From Ziziphus jujuba (Eukaryota > Streptophyta > Magnoliopsida > Rosales > Rhamnaceae), in the NCBI RefSeq assembly GCF_031755915.1, contig NC_083386.1:9920001-9984000 (forward strand): 64,000 nucleotides of DNA, given 5' to 3'. The notes beneath the pieces are model-generated. The model had not been told where the DNA came from. It saw only the letters and a program-made list of their open reading frames with translations, and did no database searches. Every line of letters begins with the position of its first letter. Position 1 is the stretch's first letter. This document shows, in pieces, positions 41,101 to 53,269 of this stretch. The translations under genes and the position numbers were made by a program.

Positions 41101-43022
41101 AAAACCAAGAAACTATACCAGACACAACAGAACAGATAAACAAATGGAGTTAATAGGTTTATCGACATTTAATTTCAACATATTAGATTTCATTTAACTT
41201 CAAATTTGGTGTATTACACAATATCTGACTAACCACTCTGAGATTGTTATCTTTCATTAGAAATAAATAATCAATATCTAATGCACATTGTAACATATTG
41301 AACATAACGAGTTTCTAGTCAGAAGAATTTTGAATGAAACCATTTAACCTTCATTCATAACCACCAAAACCAAGAAACTATACCTAGCAGCTGAAATATA
41401 TTTTACAATTTTTTTTTTTTTTTTTTGTTTTTGGGGGGTCGCATTTTGGAAAAGAACAAAGAAGCATGGGAATTCAGTGTGATGGTTACTTATCTTGTAC
41501 ATAAATTCATGCAAATTTCTAGGTTATAAAATACAAGGTCCTGCCATACATAATAATTTAACCATTATCCAAAAGATAAAATAAATAGCTCCAATTTATA
41601 AACCAGCAAAAAAGAAATCAAATTCTAGAAGCTGATATATATATTTACCACTGATAGAATTTGTACTCACAAAGTATTTTGCCCAAAAGATAGAAGTTAA
41701 AAAGCTTTTACAGAAATTTATGAAATTTCTATGCTTTTATAAGCATAATTTTTCCAACACTGCTTATCTTTGAACATGTATCAGTAAAGCAGGCACTCTT
41801 CCTTCAGAATTTGTACTCCCATCAATAAGTATAACAAAAAGAATTGCATGAACCAATGTGCAGAGGCATTTTAAAATTTCAGCTATAAAAGTTAGCAATT
41901 ATAATAATCATATTTCACTAGATTTGGATGACATTTATGCATGTTCTTCCCAGTCGTTTTAAACCCCAGACGATGTAACGATTTAGAGTGTCCTTGTAGC
42001 TTTTACAAGGCTTTCCTACGTATTTATGAGTACGCTACAAACAACTGTTAACAAAACAAAAAAACTACTTATGAACATAGAAAGAATCCCCCCGAAAAAA
42101 AAAAAAAAAAAAAACCCACAAACCTGATCCACCATATTCGGTTCAACATATTCACCATTGCTAACTTGCACTTCATCGATTGGTGCCTCTTCACCTGGTA
42201 CCCAAGTCAACTCGTCATCTTCCCATTCCTCCTCGATGAATGGTGCACCGTACTGCTCCCCATTCTTAGGTCCTGTACCGCTCTTCTGGAATATCCTACA
42301 AAGAACATACGCATCCTACTCCATCCAAAGCCACAAAAAAAAGGTAAAAAATAAAAATAAAAAAACCAATCAGTCATTCAAATTAGACTAAGATTTCAAA
42401 CCTCCATAATTACAAACAAACACCAACCAAAATCCTAACCTGAGCAATTCCAGCTTTTTCTAATTCTTCATCAACAAGTCGGTACTCGTGCATAACCCAG
42501 TTGCTCCGAGCGCCTTTAGGGGCCCTCCCACTATGGTAAACGAGGGTCTTCTTCATTCCAACATTCCGCGAATTATAGCTGATCGGGCGGTCCTTCCCAG
42601 TGGTCTTCCAGTATCCTTTCTCGGTTGCCCGATTGGTCCTTGACCCATTACCATATTTCTTATCCAAGACACTGAAAAAGTACCACTCCAAGTCCCTGGT
42701 CTTCAACTTCGACTGACCTAAAATCCACAACCCAAAAAAAAAAAAAAAAAAAAAGCTACGATCTTTATTCCAAAAAAAAAAAAAAAAAAAAAAAAGAAAT
42801 GCACATATATGAAGGTAGTAAAATTCATTTATTCAAAGAAGAGAAAGAAAACCCACCAGGCAGATCCCAGGGCTCGGATTTGTAGACATCGACGACGGAT
42901 ATGTGATCGAACCGGAGAGGTCTGCCGGAGACCTTACGCTTGAGATAATACCGAACGAGTTCTTCATCCGTCGGATGAAATCGGAAACCAGGAGCTAACG
43001 AAGTTGCCGAATCACGGCCCAT
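38174..43022 (-). CDS. Membrane-tethered NAC transcription factor (NTL type, ANAC053/078-like), 6 exons
   Basis: Exons (minus): 43022-42857, 42717-42440, 42315-42124, 39393-38923, 38835-38718, 38571-38174. They sum to 1623 nt, 540 aa, all GT-AG and in frame. The NAC DNA-binding domain fills residues about 10-165 with [70 protein letters not shown] and [13 protein letters not shown]. The middle is acidic ([24 protein letters not shown]), typical of an activation region. The last ~26 residues hold a hydrophobic helix ([16 protein letters not shown]) followed by a short tail. Such factors are held at the ER or plasma membrane and released by proteolysis under stress. In Arabidopsis ANAC053/078 activate proteasome-stress genes. 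Intron 3 is 2.7 kb and carries a tandem duplication. A telo-box lies in the leader. Confidence 0.95.
40856..41385. repeat. ~265-bp imperfect tandem duplication in NAC intron 3
   Basis: Copies start at 40856 and 41121. They share ACACAAC.GAACA.ATAAA, CATTTAATTTCAA, ACCACTCT, CAGAAGAATTTTGAAT and ACCAAGAAACTATACC in order, with clear divergence, so the event is old. Confidence 0.9.
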
Positions 43023-43107
43023 CCAAATTCAAAATTACGCAATTTACCCTTAAAGAGAAATCGAGAAATAAATTAAAAAGGGAAAGAGATGGGAAAAGAA
43101 AATTAGG

Positions 43108-43124
43108 GATTAGGGTTAGGGTTT
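43108..43124 (-). promoter_or_regulatory. Telo-box in the leader of the membrane-tethered NAC gene
   Basis: The minus strand reads AAACCCTAACCCTAATCCC about 90 bases upstream of the start codon. AAACCCTAA is the plant telo-box in its usual sense orientation. Confidence 0.65.
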
Positions 43125-43189
43125 TTGGTTTTTTTCTTTGTCAGTCGGAGTCAGAGAGTCGAAAATGGAATAGGAAGAAGGCATAGGGC

Positions 43190-44731
43190 TGAGCCATGAG
43201 GGATATGCGTAAACTAGTCAAATTTCAAGGCTGAGCTCCAAATTTATTTTCTACCAGGTCTCGTTGTTGTTTCGAGGAAGTTTTCCAAAACTTCAAATAT
43301 AAGTTGGTCAAGAGAATGTTTCCGTCACATGCAGGTGATGTAGTCCTATCTCTCACCCTCACCCCCACCACGATGTGCGGCTCAAAAGAGAGGCCTTAAT
43401 TCTGAATCTATTTAAAATAATAAATAAATAAATAAAATAATGGGTCCCACACTTTGTTGATTGGTTGAATTGATAATTTGATATCTCCACCGCTGACGTA
43501 CTCGCATCCGTCAAAAAAGAGTATACGAAAAACACAGATCGAATTAACAATGTTATCTGGAATGTTCTTCTCTTTTAGTTATAAAATAAAATTATTGCAG
43601 ACTATTTTTTTTTTTTAAATTAATATTAATAAAAGAATTTTGGATTAAGGAAATGACCAGTTCCAAAAAGTTGACAAATCAGATTCCATTCAACTTTTTT
43701 ATTTTTAAGTTGACACATAAATATCAAAATCTAATGTAAATTTTCTTAATACAATTACAATAACAATATTTGACAATGATGTAATTATTTTAGAAAACTT
43801 TTAAAGAAATTAAATACCAAAAGTTACTATTGTACTGTAGTATGCCTCCTAAATTAATTTTATCTTTCAAACTTTTTCTAAAGCAGTTTATCAAAAAAAA
43901 ACTTTTTTTCGAAAGCAAAACCACTACTTTTTATTTTTTTTAATAAAAGCAAAACCTCTTCTTGAATATAACATTCAATCAAATCTTTCATTTGTTATAA
44001 TTATTTTAAAATTTTACAAAATCGACCACATGGTATAAAAACACATATATACACTAACTAAATTTCATATCATATTCATTTGGTTATGCAGCCAAGTTTC
44101 ATAAAGTGAAAATTTTCGGAGAAGCAAAAATTTCTCAGTGAGATTCATACAATATTGCTATTGAACAGCAATTCAATAACAAATCCGTCTCATTAGTATG
44201 GTTGTTAGATGACAATTTAGTAGCAAAAACACTACTTCCTTGTACAATGACCTTGCCGGTTATGTCTTTGGCAGTGACAATAAAGTGTGGTATTAACCAA
44301 AAACCAAAAAAAAAAAAAAAAAAACAAAAAAACAAAAACTCCAAAAGGTCCCTAATCAAACTTCAAACAAGTAGGACGCCAAGCATGACTTGACTCTTTT
44401 CTGTGAAAATACACTAAAAGCATCGAGTTCTCGGTGACAATTTTAGGCCGTTTAAAAGAAGAGTAATATTTGTAGCCAAAACAAAAAACAAAAAAAAGGC
44501 TACATGTAGTTTTTATCTAAAAGTTTTAAGCTACAAATTTGAAAACAAAGGCAACAGAAATAGAAAAACATTCTATATTACAACAAAAGTCAAATGAACA
44601 AGAAAGATGGTCCTGATTCCTGAAACTAGAAAAAGAATAGAGTCTTAGATCAAATGATTCGACAGACGTGGCCCATAAGGGGCCTGAAATCCATACAATG
44701 AAGAACATAAGACTATATATGCAAATGCTAA
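43190..44731. other. Spacer between the two NAC genes
   Basis: It holds the upstream region of the membrane-tethered NAC gene and the 3' flank of the second NAC gene. It is AT-rich with A-runs (44308-44323). No other gene is seen. About 1.7 kb separates one coding end from the next coding start. Confidence 0.6.
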
Positions 44732-47700
44732 TCACTTGAAATGTCGGCTAATTCTCTTCAAATCATTATTCTCCCTGTGCAGATCTTCGTTCTCCTTGTG
44801 TAGAAGATCAATTTTAGATTGAAGAATGTTAATCATGGCCTGAGCACTCGTCATTTCAAATTTCAATGTTTCTCTCTCACGAGAAATCTTGAGTATCTCA
44901 TTCTGCAGATCTTGTATGAATTTCATGCAGCTTGGAGGCACGGATGAATTGTGATTAGCAGCATTCAATTCCGGTGGAGGAACTGGAACTAGTTCTTTGC
45001 GTTCAATGGATTCCAACAGCGAATACTCCACCAGTGCAGAGAGAAAATTTTTAGTACTCGGAGTTTTTCTCAGGATCGGCATAGCTGTCGCTGCTGTTGT
45101 TGTAGTTGAAGAGCAACGGTCCTGAGTTGTCCTGCTCGAATTCTCTGAAACATTTGAATAATCAGAAATCAAATCACTATGCCGCCGCCTTTTATATTTT
45201 TGTAGTGGCAATGTTAGCCGATTTTCCACACTAGGCAAGGGTTGCTCATCATCTACTCCTGGTGAATGATAATCCTCCAATCTCTCTTCTCTATTGACCA
45301 CACATGAGAGAGGGGGTTCATTCACACTCTCTACCTTGCACACTGATAACACATTTTTATTGTCCATTGGAAGATCCAAAGCATTAGGAGGAGCCTTATC
45401 GATGGATTGAGTATCCTGAAATGTTCAACAAACATCAGAAAACATTTTCTGGACAGAGGATCGATATAGAAAAGGCAAATCCCAAGGAGATAAAAGAGTT
45501 GTTCAAATGGATAACCATGTGCATGCATATGGTACATTCTAAATGTGGCTTAAAACAAACAATCTGTTAAATATCCGATGCTGGCATGATAATTCATACA
45601 CATAGTTGAATCCACTTTTGAAGCACTCAGGCTTATGGGTTCAATCATAACTTAATATAGCATCAGAGATAAGATTGTCTGTTTGGTGTTTCTATTAATT
45701 TATGGAAGTTACTCAACACCCACTCCCTTTTTACATATGGTAACTTTATAGAAGCATTGTGAAATAACATCTAAAACAAGTTAACAAGAAATTTATGGGA
45801 GTTGCTCAACACCCACTCCCTCCCTATGGTAACTTAATAGAAGCATTGTAAAACAACAACATGCAAAACAAGTTAACAAGAAATTTAAGGAAGTCAGTCA
45901 ACACCCCCTCCCCTCCCTCCTTCAAGTTACACAGATACCCCCCTAGTTTTCATATACACCTGTTTTCTAGTAATTGCATATGCTTACTTTCCTTGCAATT
46001 AAAATTTGTTGCATAAAGTACCATTCCATCAATCAATCTATCATAAATCATTTACCAATTCAAAATCCTATATTGCTTATGGCAATTTTGCTTTTGACCA
46101 ATGGATGAGCAATATAAGTTAATGAGACCTAAAGTTAGAGATAAGGGTAATTTTGGCATTAAAATATCCAACACCTTTTACTGTGAAGATTTAAAGGTTT
46201 GACAGAAAGAAGAATACTTTTTGCAAGAAATTTAAATTTAAAGGGAAGTACAGGCAATAATTAGAAAGGCCATCATGTCTATGTGAAGCTTGAGAGTCAA
46301 ATGCAGGAATAGCTCCTCTAGTGACTCAAGAATAGTTGATAAAGAGTATATGCTAAAAAATTTTAAATTAGGGGGTGTATGGGGAATCTATGCACAAGGA
46401 CAATAGCAAAACAATAACAACAACAGTAACAACAAGAAGAAGAATAATAAAAAGAAGTGATCATGCATATGAGTCCTAAGAAAAGATAGTTTGGAACCAC
46501 AAACATTGCATGTGGTTAAATCCCTGGATATTGTGATATCCCTTTTGACTTTTATTTTCCACTCTTTTTGGGAAAAAAAAAAAATTCCCTAATGTGAGAC
46601 AAAGAAAGAATCAAATTACTATTGCGAAACACTGATATTTACATGTCCACATAGATGAACTTTATTTTTACATTGTGGTTTCTCTCAGCAAAGGATTTCG
46701 TAAGTATTGTAATTTTTCTATAGATATCACCTATTTGCATTGCAATGACTTTACACTTACTGATGCAAGATGAGTAAGCTCTGTTACCAATTGATGCAGG
46801 ACCTAAAAGACGAGAGAGAGCAAGTGAAAGAGAAGGGAAAGAGAATTAGATGAGAGGGAAGGAGAATTAATAGGAAGGGAGAGAAAATAAAAAGAAAATT
46901 CAATAGTTTTATTCAATAATCAATTCAAGCGCGTTTTATAGTGCTCTAGTGAGAGCCATTTACAACAAAACAACCAACTAATAAAAGAAACAAAATAAAA
47001 CAAAAAAGCCTAAATGAAATAGAGAACTAAATATTTTAAGAATTCTAATAAGAAAATAATTACTTAAAATTATTTAAGCTACTTTCTATTTTTTTGGCCA
47101 AATATGATTCTTCAATTTCTTCTTGTGATCTCCATCACATACTTTCCTTTTAGTCGCAATAGATACCTAAAGTTGGAAGAGCAATATTTAGCTCTTCCAT
47201 GAATTTTCCTTCAGTCACATGACAACGCCCAAGAATTTTATTTACCAAAACACCAACAGACAGAATAAATTATAAACACGTCCCCATGTTAATCGATGCA
47301 CCTGTAGTATGTTCTGCATATAATACATTAAAACGTAACCTTGCTATATTACATAAACTCAGGTGCCAATAAACTCAGGTGCCAATTCAATGCAGGAGCA
47401 TATTCTAGAGATCACTTTTGTCTATTTGTGAAAGTCTAGGATATAGGGACTTGACTAAAAGTGTCCAAATTTTGAATATATGTAAAACATGTCATAATTT
47501 ATAACGTTGTATAAAAAGAAGCTTTGTGTTAACAAATTAACTTACTCCAAACAACAATCAAATAGTAATATATTAATTTAATAATAACAAATAGTGAATT
47601 TTTAAATTATATTTAGAAATCCATTTTATATTTTTTGAAAATAAGGGATTACTTATGCTATGATTCCATAGGAATCACTTCTCCTCTAAGAAGTGATTTC

Positions 47701-50700
47701 CAAGTCATCACCTAATTAATCCTTCTTCCAAAATCAGCAAATAGATGATTTCCCTGAAACAAAATAACTAAAGAGCAATTACATATTTTTTGGCCAAATG
47801 CTACAGGAAGTGATTTTAGAAATCTAAAGTCAGTCCTAAATAGGCACATCAAAGAAACCACCCATCTTTACAAATTTTATACAATATGTGAAAGTTTAAT
47901 CAAACCAGTTTACCGGACAATCCAATTTTAATTTGATTTTTGTAAGCCCATTTTTAGCTAAAGTGCTTTTGTTTGGAGTTAAGAGCCGATACGTAAAGTC
48001 CAAGCCCTTCATCTTTATCAAAGAAACAAACCAAACATGAGAAACTGTTCATCCTCCACAAAACACCGATAGTGCACCTATTTCTCCACCATACTACACC
48101 ACACAGAGTCCTACTCATGCATCCTTTAACTGGTCCAAGCTCAAGTCCCACTTCATGTCACCCAAGCCAAGAGACTTTAAAGTAACTCACCAAGCACATT
48201 TGTTAAAATAGAAAAAACAAAAAACAAGAAACTTCATTCTTCAGTGCAGCATTCATCATCACAAACATATTTTGCTCTCTTCAAGAGTTTGGAAAAAGGG
48301 CACACTGCTTTGAATATTTAGATATAAATCACTATACTAAATGGCAATAGCAGAATCAATTAGTCATCTTCTAATATTTCCAAAATTTTATTTGTTTAAG
48401 AAAAATTTGGATACATATAACCAATTTCCTATTTTCTCCTAAGGAGTCATCACCCAACCACTACCACATGTTTCGTGTACACTAGCTTCCATCAAGCCTA
48501 TGAAAACAAGTAAATGTACTGACGTATTCTAGAGATCAAATAGTTGGCTCACTGACATGAGCACTCTTGTCAGATAGAGGAAGCAGCATGCACCCAGGGG
48601 CTAACAAATGAGTTGGTAAGGCATTTGGACTCTAATTAAAAGGACAAAGGTTTAAGTACCACATCGCCCGGATCAGAGGCTTGGTCATAACCATGGAACT
48701 ATAAACATAGATGTAAACAGATTGCTCAATCAACGTGGATGGGTCCTGATTGCCAAGGAGTAGTCCCCTATTGATAACTTCTTGAAGCAGCATCCAAACT
48801 ATAACCCTATAGATTCAGCTAGACCTAATGGAGATAATGGTACTTTTCTTTGTCCCTATTCTATGAGTAGGTAAAATAGCCTTGAAAAGATCTGCTAACA
48901 TACCATTGAACCAAAATAAGTTTCAGAGTTCTAACATAACTTAATCTGGTAACAAAACCAATTGTACGTCCAATCTAGAGTTCAAATCATGTCAACCCTA
49001 TTTTTGGTATTTTATTATCAATTTTTTTTAAGTTTACTTTATAGTTATGATAATATAATATATTTCTAAATATTATATTTAATCCAGGATTTCCTTGTTT
49101 TTAAATCTTATTTCAATATTTGGAGACTTTCCTCTATAAGTTGGTCCTATAGTGAAGATTCTAGAAAATCTACACTCATTTTTTTTTTTTTTTTTGTTTT
49201 TTGGTTGGAAATCTATGGTGATACATAGAGCATTATTTAGAGCCACTTTTTGTGGTTATCATTACAGATAAAGAAAAGTGATGCATGACCTGGGAAAGAG
49301 AATCAGGGTAAAAAGAGAAGTGACAAATAGATAGAAAATGGGATGAGGATAGAAAACCAGAAGAAAACATAGTTATACTTATTACTCAATAATCAAGTCT
49401 GTCTCTTTAGATCACAAACCTATTTATAAGAAAATGAATCTAATCTAATTAGGAAACTATATCAAGTCAAGAAAACTAATATTTCTTATTAACAAATTTT
49501 TTTGAATAAAATTCCAATTAATGTAATCGCTAGAAATGGTCCTAAGTAAAACATTAAATAAAACCTCTCCATGCATGTTACACATCATTCTCCGCAAAAT
49601 GAAACTCAACTCCAACGAATTAAATGAACAGTTCCTTCATATTGCAAGAGGGTTCTCCTTGAGATGGCATTCTTATGTCAAGTTTGTCAATCAAATTCCT
49701 TACTACTTTGTCCTGGAGATAAAACTCTTTCAATTTAAAGAGAATGATGTATAACATGTTCAGGATTTTAATTTAATTATTGATTATTAATTTTATCAAT
49801 TTTATATATCTAGAACTTAATATCAATTAGAACTACTAGTCAATATAGTTTTGATTTAATTTCCTTATTAAATTAGGTTCGTCTTAACCCATAAATAGAG
49901 TTCAATCTTACCCTAAACTGACAAGATTTTATTATTGAGTAACAAACATTACTTCCTATCTTTGGTTCTCACCCTTCTGTTCTCATCCTATTTTCTCTCT
50001 ACTTCTATCTCCTGTTTTCTTTCCCTATTTCTCTTTCCCACATCCTACATCAAAATTTGGAAAAGCCCCTATATGCACTACAAACATGTTGGAACCCCTT
50101 TTATATTCAAGTACACCCATAATATCACTATTAGTCCACAAATTCTTAGAAATTTAAACTCCAAGCTTCTCAAACTACCAAATTCTAGCACGCTAGGTAT
50201 ATGATCACATAAGCTAAAAAGTTAGTAGCTGCTATACGAAATCCTCCAAGAGGGAGGGAAAAAAGAAATGAGAACTTCCTAATGGAATAATGAAAGCCAT
50301 TGTTGATTATTGGGTTAGTTTTGTTCCCTGAGATTTGACTGAAATTCAATCAGACCCTCTGGTTTCAAAAATATCGTTTATCCACCCATTGGTTTCAAAA
50401 GATTTTCATCTCTCCATTATCCTCTATTGTTACATTCAGCTGTTGAGTTTAACATCAATCTCTATCATTCAAATCCCTATAGGAGTGTAATAGACGTTTG
50501 CAAAATTAGAAGGGTTATTAAAATAAACACAAGCCTCAAGAGGAATTATCCCTTAATTATTTGAAGCGGTGAGGTACTCCCTAACCGAAAAAATAGAACA
50601 GAGAATGTCATTTCTAATTGGCTAAAGGATCAACATGCATACACATGCTATACAAACAATGCAAGATACCACATCAATCCTTCTGCTTAAAGCACATACT

Positions 50701-53168
50701 CAAAGCATTCCTAATTATAGTTTCATCAAACCTTTCCCCTCACAAGAATACCAAAAAAGAAAATTAGTCTCCTCCAAAAAATAACGATGCCCTCCCACTT
50801 CAACAGTTCTTACATATGTCAAGATCATTTTTTGCCAACTCATAAATTTGGTAACCCTAAATCATTATGGCTAACAAACACATCTTTAACCATTATTTTT
50901 TTAAGAATTAAGTTTTCATGGCTTCTGTGGTTGCCTACCTAAAATATTGCCTTGCAAATGAGGGAATTTTGGGATGGTAGAAATTTCTCATTGTACAATG
51001 AGAGTTCCCATTTTGTAAGAATCTCTTCAAGATGACATGCAAGACAAAGCAAGAGAAAGGAAATGGTTCTTCTCTCTCCAGTCAATTTAGAAAATCAGAT
51101 AAGAAATAAGAGCTCCTAGTATCGAGCAGGCATTACTTGATTCAAAGGTTTCTCAATGGCTTACACAAAGTTTTCTTATACATAGTCGTTCTTTTACTGG
51201 ATGTTGAATATTAGATATGAGGAAAGGTTAAACAATATTTTTTGAATTTTTTCCTTAGTTTATGTCATCCTTTACATCATGACTACTTACAAATATTCAG
51301 AATACCAAATATTGTTCACTTTATAATCAAAGCAGGGAGTGAGCTTCACTTTTTGTTTGCGTTTGTTCATAGAATAACGTTCATAGACAATTATTTTCAT
51401 TGCTACTGTTCACGGACTATCAAAAATCAATTTAACAACAATCTTGGGGAATTATAATTGACTGATCACTTCACAGGAACAAAATTCAGCATACCATGTG
51501 AATATTCCATACTTAAATAAGAAACTTATGGAGAAAGGAGCTAAACTTGTATAAAGAGCAAACCTGATCATTATTTCGTCCAGCATTTGCATCAAGACCA
51601 TTTTCTCTATTTCGCCCAGCATTTGCATCAGGAGCATTTTCTCTATGTCGTCCACCATTTGCGTCAGGAGCATTTTCTCTATGTCGTCCAGCATTTGCAT
51701 CGGGAGCATTTTCTCTACTTCGTCCAGCATTTGCATCCGGAGCAGTTTCTTCAGTACACTTACGTTGACTATTTCCTTCAACACATGCATCTTCAGTACA
51801 TTTACGTTCACTATTTCCTTCAATACACGCATCTTGACCACGACCAGCTACTGCTTCATCCAGAGTCTCCATTCCAGGAACCACAGCCGATTTATTATCA
51901 TCCCATTCCTCTTCAATGAAAGGCGCATAACGCTGCCCGCTTGGCGGTCCTATATTACTCTTGTGAAATACTCTACACAGTACATATGCATCCTTCTCCA
52001 TCCAAAAGAAAATGAAAAGGAAACAAAAGAACATAAATTAAATGATATCAATCTCCATAAGATTCCATTTCCCAGCACAACAGGAAATCTCTTTTTGGCT
52101 GCTGAACAGAATGTAAGGAAAGACAAACTAAAAACAACCCAAGTACAGATTTTGACGTTATTAGGGACCCATATTACCAAGTCCTCCAGTCCACTAACGC
52201 CAAGAATTCTGCTCAAATTGCCCATTAGTTTTTCATTTACTACAAACTGAATCAGTATAAACCATAAATTCCTAACTAAAATTTGTTTCTAAACTTTTCT
52301 CAGAACCAAACAAAAGATAGGCTCATAAAACCCAAAAACAAAGCAAAAAAAGCATTAACCACATTCTGGCTAATGCCTCACCTGGGTGAGACCAACTGTT
52401 TTCTCCAATTCTTCTTCAACAAGTCTGTACTCATGCATTACCCAGTTGGTCCGCTTACCATCTGGGGCTCGCCCACTATGGAAAACCAAGGTCTTTTTCA
52501 TCCCCACGGTCCTTGAATCGTGCTTCACCGGCCGGTCATTTCCTGTTGCCTTCCAGTACCCTTGGCTCGTAGCCCTGTTCATTCTGGCCCCATTTCCATA
52601 CTTCTTGTCCAATGCACTGAAAAAATAGTACTCCTGGTCCCTGCTCTTCAAACTCGACTTTCCTATTCACCAATTCAAAACATTAAAAAATAATTTTTTT
52701 AAAAGAAAAATCAAAACCCAAGAAAAAAAAATCACGAAAATATTTACCCACAAAAAGGGAGAGACCCAAAAAAAATATATACACACACCCAATTTAAGAA
52801 ACACAAAAAATAAAAATAAAAAATAAAAACCCAGGATTATATAGTAAAATCCATACAAGGGGAAATGTAGCCCAACAATATCCACAGAGCAAAACCCATT
52901 TCCAAAAAGAAAATTTTTAAATTAAAAAAAAATTAATTAGAGGGTTGGGGATAAAATTTTAACCTGCTAGGTCCCAAGGCTCGCTTTTGTAGATATCAAC
53001 CTCGGAGATGGCGTTGAATCGGAAAGTTTTCCCACAGACCTTACGCTTCAGGTAGTAAATGACGAGCTCTTCGTCGGTTGGGTGGAACCTGAAGCCCGGT
53101 GCGAGCGCTGTGGGTGCCGTTTGGGTCTTCGCTTCTCCCCCAGACCCAGCAGCAGCTTCGAGACCCAT
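44732..53168 (-). CDS. NAC transcription factor, ANAC050/ANAC052-like, 4 exons
   Basis: Exons (minus): 53168-52964, 52662-52382, 51992-51564, 45415-44732; 1599 nt, 532 aa, all in frame. The NAC domain (residues about 21-180) has [63 protein letters not shown] and [13 protein letters not shown]. Then comes a 36-bp repeat region, a basic patch KYKRRRHSD, a Ser/Thr run and a C-terminal coiled coil (about 455-530, with [19 protein letters not shown] and [16 protein letters not shown]). The tail layout matches Arabidopsis ANAC050/052, known partners of the H3K4 demethylase JMJ14 in repression and flowering control; that role is inferred by similarity. Intron 3 is about 6.1 kb, so an extra small exon cannot be excluded. 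Exon 3 could start at 51995 instead, adding one Lys. Confidence 0.93.
45698..45925. repeat. Three imperfect ~90-103-bp tandem repeats in NAC intron 3
   Basis: Units start near 45698, 45789 and 45892. They share AATTTATGGGAGTT, CTCAACACCCACTCCC, GGTAACTT.ATAGAAGCATTG and AACAAGTTAACAAGA. The third is truncated at a C-rich stretch. Confidence 0.85.
46800..47215. mobile_element. Possible LTR-like remnant in NAC intron 3
   Basis: The purine-rich stretch 46800-46890 followed by TTTTATTCAATAATCAATTC resembles the arms of the inverted repeat at 49.3-50.1 kb. No coding domain, terminal motif or target duplication could be set, so this is a weak call. Confidence 0.3.
49262..50095. mobile_element. Old inverted-repeat (foldback) element in NAC intron 3
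   Basis: The left part (about 49262-49480) carries AGGATAGAAAACCAG and TTATTACTCAATAATCAAG; the right part (about 49860-50095) carries their approximate reverse complements, TTATTATTGAGTAACA and TTTGGTTCTCACCC...TCATCCTATTTTC. The arms are about 220 bases with many mismatches around a ~380-bp centre. It could be two solo LTRs in opposite orientation instead of one foldback element. Confidence 0.45.
51572..51760 (-). repeat. Coding minisatellite, five 36-bp units in the ANAC050/052-like gene
   Basis: The unit encodes 12 residues of the type [12 protein letters not shown] and occurs five times at the end of exon 3. Just upstream are two copies of a longer unit encoding DACxEGNSxRKCTE. Unit length is a multiple of three, so copy-number change keeps the frame. 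Confidence 0.95.
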
Positions 53169-53269
53169 GGCTCAAAAACGGAGCTCCGAAAGATGGGGGT
53201 TTTCAGTGATTCTTCAAAAGGGGGTCAGTTACGGAGGCTCTTCTTTTAGGGCCTTTTGGTGGAACAGAT

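Noticed and set aside
49935..50204. 89-codon plus-strand frame
   Set aside because: Lies in the pyrimidine-rich arm of the inverted-repeat element in the NAC intron; Ser/Leu/Phe-rich by composition.
51645..52250. 201-codon plus-strand open frame (and the 110-codon frame at 51587-51919)
   Set aside because: Antisense to the exon 3 minisatellite of the ANAC050/052-like gene. Its Ser/Ile- and His-rich repetition is the complement of the 36-bp coding units.
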